DNA from: CAINVV01 sp964506325 | GTDB taxonomy: Bacteria > Bacteroidota > Bacteroidia > Bacteroidales > Prolixibacteraceae | Reading direction: 5' to 3' | DNA length: 64,000 bases | NCBI GenBank assembly: GCA_964506325.1 | Contig: CAZDLO010000001.1 | Span: 88,059 to 152,058, forward strand | In this document: piece by piece, positions 46,855 to 55,205 of the stretch | Layout: each line of letters begins with the position of its first letter | Numbering within the stretch: position 1 is the first letter of the stretch | Made by a program: the position numbers and the translations under genes | The notes under the pieces: generated by a model | Seen by the model: only the letters and a program-made list of their open reading frames with translations | Told to the model about the DNA's origin: nothing | The model's database searches: none

Positions 46855-47733
46855 CTAAACAACTTCTACATTGGCAAGTCTCAGTACATATTCAGCACGT
46901 GCAACAATGGGGGCATCAATCATCTTTCCATCAATGGCAAAGACACCGATACCGGCAGAACTGTTGTTTTTGAACTCTTTGACGATCCTGTAGGCTTTCC
47001 TTACCTCCTCCTCTGTTGGTGTGTATACCTCATGCACTATATCGATCTGGCGCGGATTGATTACTGCCTTTCCCGTAAATCCAATTTTTTTGGCGTATTC
47101 CGTCTCCTTCCTTAACCCTTCTTCGTCATTAACATCCGGAAAAACAGTATCAATCACATCAATGTGACTCGCCTTTGCAGCCATTATGATTCGCTTGCGT
47201 GCGAAATCGATTCCCGCACCATCCGGGGTATAGACGATATTCATGTCGGCAGTAAGATCCTGACCACCAATAGTTATAGCATCGATACGACTGAATTTGC
47301 TGGCGATACTGAAAACATTCTGTACCCCCATGGCAGTCTCAATCATCGCATGCAAGGTCATTTTATTGTGAGGAAGCCGGTGACGGTCTTCAATCTTCTC
47401 AATAATTGACAACAGTTCGGCAACCTCTTCTGCTGATTCTGTTTTGGGATAGCGGATAGCGGAAGGCTGCAACGGAACGATCTCCTCCAAATCTGCCAGC
47501 CCGAAGGGAGTACTCAGGTGATTGACCCTTACACAAACTTCCGTGTCATAAAAATCAATCACCCTAATCATATTCCGGACCAGAATGCGGGCAGAATCTT
47601 TTTGATTCAGGGCCACAGCATCCTCCAGATCCAGAAGTATACTGTCCGCGCCGTATATTCCGCCCTGCTGAATCATGGCAGGATTATTTCCGGGAATATA
47701 AAGCATTGTCCTTCGATTCTTATATGTCTTCAT
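46855..47733 (-). CDS. citE: citrate lyase beta subunit (citryl-ACP lyase)
   Basis: A 292-residue TIM-barrel enzyme that splits citryl-CitD into acetyl-CitD and oxaloacetate. Motifs are MLYIPGNNPAMI at the N-terminus, DSILLDLEDAVALNQKDSAR (with acidic metal ligands), ITIGGQDLTADMNI and GFTGKAVINPRQI. The length and order match CitE of enteric bacteria. It starts 21 bp after the citD stop. A spacer of 111 bp without clear features separates it from citF. Confidence 0.93.
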   Translation of the reverse strand: MKTYKNRRTMLYIPGNNPAMIQQGGIYGADSILLDLEDAVALNQKDSARILVRNMIRVIDFYDTEVCVRVNHLSTPFGLADLEEIVPLQPSAIRYPKTESAEEVAELLSIIEKIEDRHRLPHNKMTLHAMIETAMGVQNVFSIASKFSRIDAITIGGQDLTADMNIVYTPDGAGIDFARKRIIMAAKASHIDVIDTVFPDVNDEEGLRKETEYAKKIGFTGKAVINPRQIDIVHEVYTPTEEEVRKAYRIVKEFKNNSSAGIGVFAIDGKMIDAPIVARAEYVLRLANVEVV

Positions 47734-47754
47734 CTGAATCTATTATTGAATGGT

Positions 47755-48033
47755 TTAATCCTGTTGTCCGAGCGACCTCTTTATTGCTGTTTCCAACCGT
47801 GCTTTAATGGTAGGCTCGAGAGCTCCCTTGTCTTTTGCAATCAGGTGTATATCTGTCATCTCGTAATCATCCAGCACATTTTCAACTATTTGCCGGAAAC
47901 TGACTCCAAACTGTTGCATGACTGTTGAAGAGATTTCCAGCCTTCTTCCGGATAAATCCGGCAATGGTTCAATCAGGAATATTACATCGCTGGATTCAAA
48001 AGTTCCGGATTGAGCTGCTATTTTTGGTTTCAT
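47755..48033 (-). CDS. citD: citrate lyase acyl carrier protein (gamma subunit)
   Basis: A 92-residue acyl carrier protein started at the ATG at 48033; an upstream start at 48081 would add 16 residues with no family match. It carries the conserved segment AAQSGTFESSD, where Ser14 is the attachment serine of the phosphoribosyl-dephospho-CoA prosthetic group in known CitD. The C-terminal half has the expected DIHLIAKDKGALEPTIKARL. It is the first gene of the operon citD-citE-citF-citXG-citC. Confidence 0.92.
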   Translation of the reverse strand: MKPKIAAQSGTFESSDVIFLIEPLPDLSGRRLEISSTVMQQFGVSFRQIVENVLDDYEMTDIHLIAKDKGALEPTIKARLETAIKRSLGQQD

Positions 48034-48667
48034 GTGTATATTTTGTTCTTTAATTGCCTCTTGGAATAACAAAATCGCCATTTCTGGCTGTTCCCAACAA
48101 GACCGGATTAAAATTTGGTGGTGATTATTCTATTGTTGAATTAAGTGCCTGAATAATAAGTCAGATTATCTGAAAATCTTTTGTGAGCAGATCACAGACG
48201 TGTTAATATATAGCGCAAAAATAGGACTTTAATCCGTCAGGGATATGATATTTGGCAAGTTATTTTGAGGAAAAGGAGGAGAATCAAATATCTGGGAATC
48301 AACATATGAGAATATTCCAAAAGTTGGAAGTATGTCCTTTCAAGTAGATCTTTGGGTTGAGTAAAATCTCCATCAAATTGTATTACAGGCAGAAAAGGTC
48401 AGGTGAGCCAAAATGCAGGTGTTCATTTTTGGATAGGTTGCCAGCTTCATTGGCCTGTATTTGGACACATTTTTTTGCCAGGTGCACTTCGGTTGAGAAT
48501 TATTTCGTTATTTGACCAGTGTCCAATGTTTTGTTGATCCTGATCCGTACCCTGTCAGGTTCTTGCCTGTTAGGAAAACCATCAAGAAATTCTTATCAGA
48601 CCTCCAATTTCGAAAATCTCTTCATTCAGATAAACGCACAGGCTCTTCTTTAGGGGAAGGACTTCGC
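48034..48667. other. gene-free spacer upstream of the citrate lyase operon
   Basis: About 630 bp without a supported gene; the plus-strand frame at 48512-48970 mostly lies antisense to the DUF4091 gene. CAAAAATA at 48216-48223 is the reverse complement of a TAnnTTTG box and could start the cit transcript about 180 nt before the citD start. I see no proper -33 element. The rest, from 48240 to 48660, shows no clear structure. Confidence 0.4.
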
Positions 48668-51600
48668 TCAGTTTTTATTATCGTTCGAAGTTTTCTGATT
48701 CATCTTTTCCAGGTATCCGATAAGCGCCTTTCTTCCTTCCGTGAACAGACAGTAATCAATTTCATAAGGGATAAAGTCGCGGTTGATTTCTTTGATCTTT
48801 TTTACCTTGGAAGTTATGTTCCGAACTATCTCCTGCATTTTATCTTCGGCCTCCAGCGCCAATGCCTTTTGTTGTCCGGATCCATCTTTCAATTCTGCAA
48901 TCTTTCGTTTCAGCATCATCAGCAGATGATAGTCTTCCACTCCGTCGCGACTTGCTTCCCATCGTCTTGACGGGATTATTCCTGTTCCGTCGTTGTAAAC
49001 GGCGTCATAATCATCCGGAGCATTCACACGCCAGAGATTATTCACATTGTTGGAGTTATAACACCAAAAGCCACTTCCGGTAAGTCCATATTCAAAGGCT
49101 AACCATGCCTGTACCCGGTAATGGCCCAGGGGATGAAAAGTTCTGGCAGGGCTTGGCGCTTCATACGTCCAAAGTCTTTTATTCAGTTGTTGGAAATAGT
49201 TCAGCAGCTTTCCATCGGGATCTTTTAGCAGGTCAATCTGCGGACTGTAAATATCTATCAGTCCCTCAAAAGGTTTCATGCTCTCAGGTGTTACCATCCC
49301 TGCAGGATCAATGTATAACTCCATATCCGGGGATGCAGCCCTTATTTCCTTGGCAATCCTTACAGCCAGCTCAATGCTGGGATAGCCTGTCAGGGCAGGT
49401 TCATCCATTACATAAATGGCCCACTGCTTTTTGTCCAGGCCTCTGGCAGCCATTCCTTTATGCGCCATGGTGTATGCTTCTTTCAGGAGAGAAGCATATT
49501 CCTCCCTGTTGACCTGTTGTCCATTTGTTTCAACCGACAAGGCACTGGTGACAAAGCAGATTATTTTGTCTTTTAAAGGAGTATAGTATTTGTCCCAGTG
49601 CGACCAGTCTTCGCAGAGTTTTCCGTTACTTCCCAGGTAAAATCTTGGACCGGGCAACATCGAAAATACCCCGATTTTATGATCAATCAGATCTTTAACA
49701 ACCTTTTCCCGCATAAAATCATCCGCGATCTCAACAGAGCTCCAGGTGTTAAAGGCATATTCATTTTTATCGGGTACCCTCACAGGGCTGACCCTTAGAT
49801 TAATCACTATCGACTGTGTTGATTCAACCAGGCTAACGGATTCGAATCCAAGCCGGAAACTGTAATTACCCGGAGAAAGTGCAGATGTGTTGATATTGAT
49901 CCAGAGCTTTCGGCTGTCATATCCGCCAAGATAGATGGTATTCCCTTCATTGAGTTTCGGCAGAACTTCATCAGTCATTTTGCCCCTGTTGTCAGGCGTA
50001 TTGATGGCTTCACGAAGTTCAACAATCCCGCGGAAACTGATTTGTTTTCCCCGGCTGTCTTCGAGATTGCAGGGATAAACCTTTACCACCTGTGATGACT
50101 CCTTCAGGTTGGTAATATCCAGGGCAACGGACTCGGTCTCATTTCCCATCGCAAGAACAGGAACCTTTATGGTATCCGCACAGGGGTTTACGGGAAAGGC
50201 ATTCTCCGGACCCGTTGCATCCCAGGGATTAGGATTTTGCCAAACGTAAAAGGAACCTACGGAGCCATTTTGCCTGATTTTGCTCAGGAATCGTGCGTAT
50301 TTAAGCAAAACATCCATCCTCTCGCGGTTATTCTCAATTGTTTTGTCTGCTATTCCTGGTTTTTGAAGATTCTTGTCTTCTGAAAGACTGGCCAGCAACG
50401 CTTTTGCATTGGCAGTTTCTGATGCAAGTGCGTTGGACAGTGAAAAATCAGGGGAGGAGAGCTTCCCGGTAATTTCTTGCATCTCACTGACTGAAGATTT
50501 CACATATTCTCTGTCCTTCACATATCCGGCAGCACTGACTTTTACAGATTTCCTGATCAGCACATCTTTACTGTTTCTGTCCCGGATGATATATTCAAGC
50601 TCCTGCACCTCCGCCACTGTGACGTTAAAAGGAATTTCCGCCACCCTTTCTGAATTTGTTTCCCAGGTGAAGGTTGAATGTACCACCTTCCCCCCATCCG
50701 TAATACGTGCTTCACAAATAAGCTCTGATGCCTTCAATGACAAGGGCAATTCTACCTTTAAAGTGTTCCTGCCAATAAATGCAGATAACGGTTTTGAATC
50801 AGCTGATTTGTTACCGGGGATTGTTTCTACAGGGAACCTGGTTCCTGCCGGCGAACGCATGAAACTGTTGTTGGCCGGGTCTTTCTTCCAGCAAGGCCAG
50901 GGTATATCACCTCCGGCTTTTGTTCCCTGCAAAGTGTAACTAACAATATTTTTCCTTGCAACATCAGAACAGCAGATCTCCGGAATTTTATCCCCGTTAA
51001 GATCTGCAATTACCGGTGTCGTTTGCCTGTCTCCTCCCTCCTTGAATTCGCAGATTATCTTTCCCTGGTCGCTCAGCAGAAACATGGTTTGTCCTTCAGG
51101 TCCTGTTGCCCTGCATCCGCAGAGAATTTCGTAATGACCGTCATTGAAAAAGTCAGCAATTCCAGCTGCAAAGAACATCCCGTGCCCACTCAGAGTAGTG
51201 CGCCATTTCAATTTCCCGTCCCATCCAAAAACATTGACTGTATTGCCTTTGTCGACGACAACGATTTCCAGTTTATCATCATGGTCCAGATCTGCAATAC
51301 TGGTGCCTCCGTAATTCTGCATTACAGTAGCTCCTTTCCAGAGCACTTTGCCGGAATGGGCATCCAAAACAACAATGGCAGGATAGGGTGTCGTATTACT
51401 ATGCGGCATTACCAGTTCATATCGCCCGTCCCCGTTCAGATCAGCCAGCGTTGGAGAGGAACGTCCGTAGACCCCGTTCAAAATTTCGGTATGCCACAGG
51501 TATTTGCCCTGGTAATCCAGGCAGAATATTTTGCTTACATCGGTACCAAAAAAAATCTCTGCTTTGCCATCCCCATCAATATCCCCGACTGCAGGATTAC

Positions 51601-52138
51601 ATGCCCTGGGCTCCGCCAAAACCTTCCAGCGAAGTGATCCGTCAAAGTTGAGGCAATAAATAGTCCCGGCTTTGGCATTGAAAAATGATTCAAGTTTTCC
51701 GTCTCCATCAATGTCAGCAAGAACGGCACTTCCATAATCATAGAGGAAGTCATTCAGTTCCTTTTTCCATAATTGCTTCCCATTTTCATTTATACAGTAA
51801 ATAGCACCTGTATTGGTGGGAACAACAATTTCTATCTGTTTGTCACCGTTCAGATCGCCGATCGCCGGCACCATCACGTTTTCTGCCACCTTAAAATTAA
51901 ATAGCTCCTTCCCTCCCGGATCCAATCTTACCACACCATACCCCACACCTGCCACCAGACTGTTCGGATGAATGGCATCAGGGAATGGCATTGGGTTTCC
52001 AACACCCGGAGATCGTCCAGGGGGCGCTGTGATTGTATATTGCCAATTGGTAATCAGGTTGTGATTTTGCGCCAATGTAGGAGATCCGTGAATCATTGCA
52101 AAAATTATGGCAACTAATGTCAATATTGATATTTTCAT
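48668..52138 (-). CDS. large exported protein: FG-GAP/PQQ-like propeller plus DUF4091 glycoside-hydrolase-like domain
   Basis: A 1156-residue protein with a signal peptide (about 1-23). Residues 25-420 hold repeats with the calcium-binding FG-GAP/VCBS signature, for example GDLNGDKQIEIVV, ADIDGDGKLESFF, GDIDGDGKAEIFF and ADLNGDGRYELVM, mixed with PQQ-like WKKELN stretches. Linker domains follow, then a C-terminal DUF4091 TIM barrel with YAFNTWSSVEIADDF, IYVMDEPALTGYPSIELAV, LIDIYSPQID and GLTGSGFWCYNSNN. DUF4091 domains resemble glycoside hydrolases; the motif DEP may carry an acidic catalytic residue. Propeller plus DUF4091 is an unusual order I cannot match to a described enzyme. It is divergent from the toroid gene at 52720. 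Confidence 0.8.
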   Translation of the reverse strand: MKISILTLVAIIFAMIHGSPTLAQNHNLITNWQYTITAPPGRSPGVGNPMPFPDAIHPNSLVAGVGYGVVRLDPGGKELFNFKVAENVMVPAIGDLNGDKQIEIVVPTNTGAIYCINENGKQLWKKELNDFLYDYGSAVLADIDGDGKLESFFNAKAGTIYCLNFDGSLRWKVLAEPRACNPAVGDIDGDGKAEIFFGTDVSKIFCLDYQGKYLWHTEILNGVYGRSSPTLADLNGDGRYELVMPHSNTTPYPAIVVLDAHSGKVLWKGATVMQNYGGTSIADLDHDDKLEIVVVDKGNTVNVFGWDGKLKWRTTLSGHGMFFAAGIADFFNDGHYEILCGCRATGPEGQTMFLLSDQGKIICEFKEGGDRQTTPVIADLNGDKIPEICCSDVARKNIVSYTLQGTKAGGDIPWPCWKKDPANNSFMRSPAGTRFPVETIPGNKSADSKPLSAFIGRNTLKVELPLSLKASELICEARITDGGKVVHSTFTWETNSERVAEIPFNVTVAEVQELEYIIRDRNSKDVLIRKSVKVSAAGYVKDREYVKSSVSEMQEITGKLSSPDFSLSNALASETANAKALLASLSEDKNLQKPGIADKTIENNRERMDVLLKYARFLSKIRQNGSVGSFYVWQNPNPWDATGPENAFPVNPCADTIKVPVLAMGNETESVALDITNLKESSQVVKVYPCNLEDSRGKQISFRGIVELREAINTPDNRGKMTDEVLPKLNEGNTIYLGGYDSRKLWININTSALSPGNYSFRLGFESVSLVESTQSIVINLRVSPVRVPDKNEYAFNTWSSVEIADDFMREKVVKDLIDHKIGVFSMLPGPRFYLGSNGKLCEDWSHWDKYYTPLKDKIICFVTSALSVETNGQQVNREEYASLLKEAYTMAHKGMAARGLDKKQWAIYVMDEPALTGYPSIELAVRIAKEIRAASPDMELYIDPAGMVTPESMKPFEGLIDIYSPQIDLLKDPDGKLLNYFQQLNKRLWTYEAPSPARTFHPLGHYRVQAWLAFEYGLTGSGFWCYNSNNVNNLWRVNAPDDYDAVYNDGTGIIPSRRWEASRDGVEDYHLLMMLKRKIAELKDGSGQQKALALEAEDKMQEIVRNITSKVKKIKEINRDFIPYEIDYCLFTEGRKALIGYLEKMNQKTSNDNKN

Positions 52139-52719
52139 TGGTTTTCTTATAGATTATCAGGCAGTTATTATTATGTACAAAGAATTGCAGGTACCCGGAT
52201 TTTGACCTGAAGCTAAAGTTATTGAAAATGCCGGAATCTCCAAAGTCTGAAAAGGTTAACCTGATCAGGGTCCAATGAAAAGGGGCAGCAGGAAATTCAG
52301 TTTAATAACAGTTTTCCGGAACTGCATCCGATCCATGACCAATCAAATTGGATAGGTCAAATTTGAAGGCTGAACCCGGATTAAAAATGATCAGGTTATT
52401 TTTGTATTCTGTAGTTTTTGGTCAGGCTAAAGATTTCGAATAGGGTGCTCTATCTTATCCTTATTTCGGTCTGACCCAAAATATGAGGTTTTAAATCCGG
52501 ATAATATTAACTTTAAATGCCGAAACACATGCAATTGAAATAGAATTTCAGCTGTAGTTTTTTATCAGTTGCATTACCTTTGTGTTGGGGCAGATGATAT
52601 CAACATGATCCTCAGATCGCCTGCCAAAATGAAAAGAATGTCATGGCAAAAAGTACCGGCTAACCGGGAGCTTGTGTGAACTTCTTTTTTAGAGATTATT
52701 AAAAATAAAATGGATTAAC
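52139..52719. other. divergent intergenic region between two large exported enzymes
   Basis: 581 bp without a supported gene. TACCTTTG at 52575-52582 fits the -7 box for the plus-strand gene at 52720 (leader about 130 nt), although a matching -33 element is not seen. Short AT-rich inverted motifs around 52340-52370 (CAAATTGG and CAAATTTG) might be operator half-sites. No hairpin with a T-tract was found. Confidence 0.45.
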
Positions 52720-55038
52720 ATGAAATCAATCTTTTACTCCCGGACTTTGCTGTTTATTCTGAGTCTTATATCAGTGCCTCTCTTCGCTCAGGAACTCACC
52801 AAAAATGCCCACAAATTGTGGAAGCCACAGCATGATAACGTCTATTTACAGGAAGTTGCCCTAAAGATAGCAACCCCAAAACCAGTAACTTCGATTGCCG
52901 TGAGCCAGGGGCAGTGTTTTGCGGTTACCGGTGGTGTTGTTTGCCGTTTGGTCCGTGATAAGCCAGAAGAGGAGAAAAATTCTCCACTTGGTATCAAAAG
53001 GCTGCTAGCCCTTGATGGTGCTCTTTGGGCACTTGCAGCAGACGGGATCTACAGGATGGAAGACAATTCCTGGAAAAAGTTTGACAGTATGGAGTTTACT
53101 GACCTGTGCATTCACCTAGGAACACTTTATGGAGCTACCAGGGATGATATCTATCGCCTGGAAAAAGATCATTTCGTTTCAATAAAACCAAAAGAGGGTT
53201 ACAATACTACAGATATAACCATGCTCCAGGAAGATGGTTCACAAATTCATGCGGATCCGGTGCGCTTAGGGCCAATTTCGCGCATAGCATCCTACAGCGG
53301 AACGCTTTATGTACTCCAGCCAGGGAAGCTTATCCTTTTCGACGGACTGGTTGTCAACGAGGATTTCATCGACTGGGGAAGGCTTCCATCCAACGTAACC
53401 AATGATTTACTCACTTTTGGCAGCAGGTTGTTTATTGGGACCAGCAAAGGACTTGGAGTCCTGAGGGGAGCCTCCCTTACTACAGTCAAAGGTGCTGACG
53501 GCCTTCCGGTTGAGAATATCACCTGCCTGGCACAAGGATTTGAAAATGATGTTTGGATAGGCACTGCCAGGGGGGCTGTACGGATGCTAAACGATGAATG
53601 GCATTATTTTGGTTCTGATCATTGGCTTCCCGGAGTTCAGGTTAACAGTATCGCTGCCGAAGGGCAAACAGTTTATATTGCTACAGACAAGGGAATCGGA
53701 ATTATTCGATATGAACCCTATACCCTGCAGAAAAAAGCTGAATTTTATGAACGCCATATCAGTGAATGGGGTCATAAACGGCTGGGATTTATCCACACAC
53801 TCTACAATAGGAAAGGCGAATGGACCAGGGAGATTAGCGACAATGACGGTGGGCATACTGCCCCTTACCTGGCAGCCATGTGCTATAAATTTGCTGTAAC
53901 CGGGGATGAAACGGCTCGCAAGGAGGCGGTTGAATCCTTCAAGGCTCTTTTGTGGCTGGAAAGGATTACCCCTGTCAGGGGGTTTATCGCCAGGGCTATC
54001 TGGTCAACAACCGCCGATCAGGACGAGAGGAGTACACAGGGATCAGGTGGACTGCCGGCAAAATGGTATCCGACAAAAGATGGTAAGTGGTTCTGGAAAG
54101 GAGATACTTCCAGTGATGAGGTAACAGCCCATTTTTATGCGGTTTCGCTGTTTTATGACCTGGTTGCCCGTGGGGAGGAAAAGGACCTTGCCAGGGAACA
54201 CCTGAGCCGTATAGCAGGATATATTATGAAGAGCGGTTATGTTTATCCTGATATGGATGGCAAGCCAACACGGTGGGGCAGGTGGAATCCGGAATATCTC
54301 CTGCGCCCCTATGGTTACAACGACAGGGGAGTAAATGGTCTTGAGGTTCTCGCATTCATGCAGTCGGCTTTTTCCCTCACCGGTGACAAGAAATTCAATG
54401 ACGGGTTACAGCAACTTATTGGATGGGGCTATGCTGAGAATACAATGAGGCAAAAAAACACCTTTCCACCGGCAACCCTTGCCCCCTGGGATGACAACCT
54501 GGCCTTTGAAAGCTATAACACGTTGCTTCGGTATACGGATGATCCAAAACTGAGATCCATATATCTTCGCAGCCTCGAAAGGACCTGGGAGATCAAACGA
54601 ATGGAGCATATCCCCTGGTTCAATTTCTCCTATGGTGCCATCACCGGCAACGACTGTGATCTGGAGCAATCTGTTAAGCACCTGCGTGAGTGGACGCTTG
54701 ATTGCAGGGATTACAATTACAGGAATTCCCTTCGCGACGATTTATTTATGGAACAGGGTTACATCTCCTATGAAGGTGGTTTACGTGCCTTTTCACCCCG
54801 TGAAACCTGCGTACAAAAAGGCAGCCGTAATGCAACTTTTCCAGATGGAGGGACAAATGGCAATGTAGTCAGGGAACCAACCGGTTTCCTGAGAGACTAC
54901 TGGATGGGCAGGTACCATGGCTTTATCACTGCTCCGGAAACAACTGATCCTGCATTGATTTCTGTAAAACCAGGTACAGAGCCAAAAGGTGCCAAACCAT
55001 TTGATGGGCCAAATATGCCTCCGGTGACAAGAAAGTAA
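52720..55038 (+). CDS. exported propeller plus alpha-toroid protein, paralogue of 30034-32166
   Basis: A 772-residue protein with a signal peptide ending near VPLFAQ. Residues 30-340 are propeller-type repeats (DVWIGTARGAVRMLNDEWHY, TVYIATDKGIGIIRYEPY), and the linker HKRLGFIH matches HQRLGFIA in its paralogue. The alpha-toroid part (about 350-700) has SDNDGG (373), GDTSSDEV (D462), DMDGKPTRWG (D511) and WDDNL (W590), the same motif set as in the other protein. It has a longer C-terminal tail ending in a proline/lysine-rich stretch. Possible roles are hydrolase or lyase on a glycan; not characterised. It is followed 167 bp later by a DUF6259 gene on the same strand. Confidence 0.72.
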   Translation: MKSIFYSRTLLFILSLISVPLFAQELTKNAHKLWKPQHDNVYLQEVALKIATPKPVTSIAVSQGQCFAVTGGVVCRLVRDKPEEEKNSPLGIKRLLALDGALWALAADGIYRMEDNSWKKFDSMEFTDLCIHLGTLYGATRDDIYRLEKDHFVSIKPKEGYNTTDITMLQEDGSQIHADPVRLGPISRIASYSGTLYVLQPGKLILFDGLVVNEDFIDWGRLPSNVTNDLLTFGSRLFIGTSKGLGVLRGASLTTVKGADGLPVENITCLAQGFENDVWIGTARGAVRMLNDEWHYFGSDHWLPGVQVNSIAAEGQTVYIATDKGIGIIRYEPYTLQKKAEFYERHISEWGHKRLGFIHTLYNRKGEWTREISDNDGGHTAPYLAAMCYKFAVTGDETARKEAVESFKALLWLERITPVRGFIARAIWSTTADQDERSTQGSGGLPAKWYPTKDGKWFWKGDTSSDEVTAHFYAVSLFYDLVARGEEKDLAREHLSRIAGYIMKSGYVYPDMDGKPTRWGRWNPEYLLRPYGYNDRGVNGLEVLAFMQSAFSLTGDKKFNDGLQQLIGWGYAENTMRQKNTFPPATLAPWDDNLAFESYNTLLRYTDDPKLRSIYLRSLERTWEIKRMEHIPWFNFSYGAITGNDCDLEQSVKHLREWTLDCRDYNYRNSLRDDLFMEQGYISYEGGLRAFSPRETCVQKGSRNATFPDGGTNGNVVREPTGFLRDYWMGRYHGFITAPETTDPALISVKPGTEPKGAKPFDGPNMPPVTRK

Positions 55039-55205
55039 AGACCTTATAATGCGGAAATTTATTTTTGTGGACATGGTATTTATCATTAGGAAGGCCCACG
55101 TTGCTCTTCGGAAGAATATACCCTGTTGAAAGGGATACAAAACCGCCATGCCATTTACCCGGAAATATCAGTTCCCGGATCTTTTAATACGCTCATACCA
55201 CTTTT

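Noticed and set aside
48512..48970. A plus-strand frame of 152 codons upstream of the citrate lyase region.
   Set aside because: Its second half is antisense to the DUF4091 gene and the first part shows no motif or start context.
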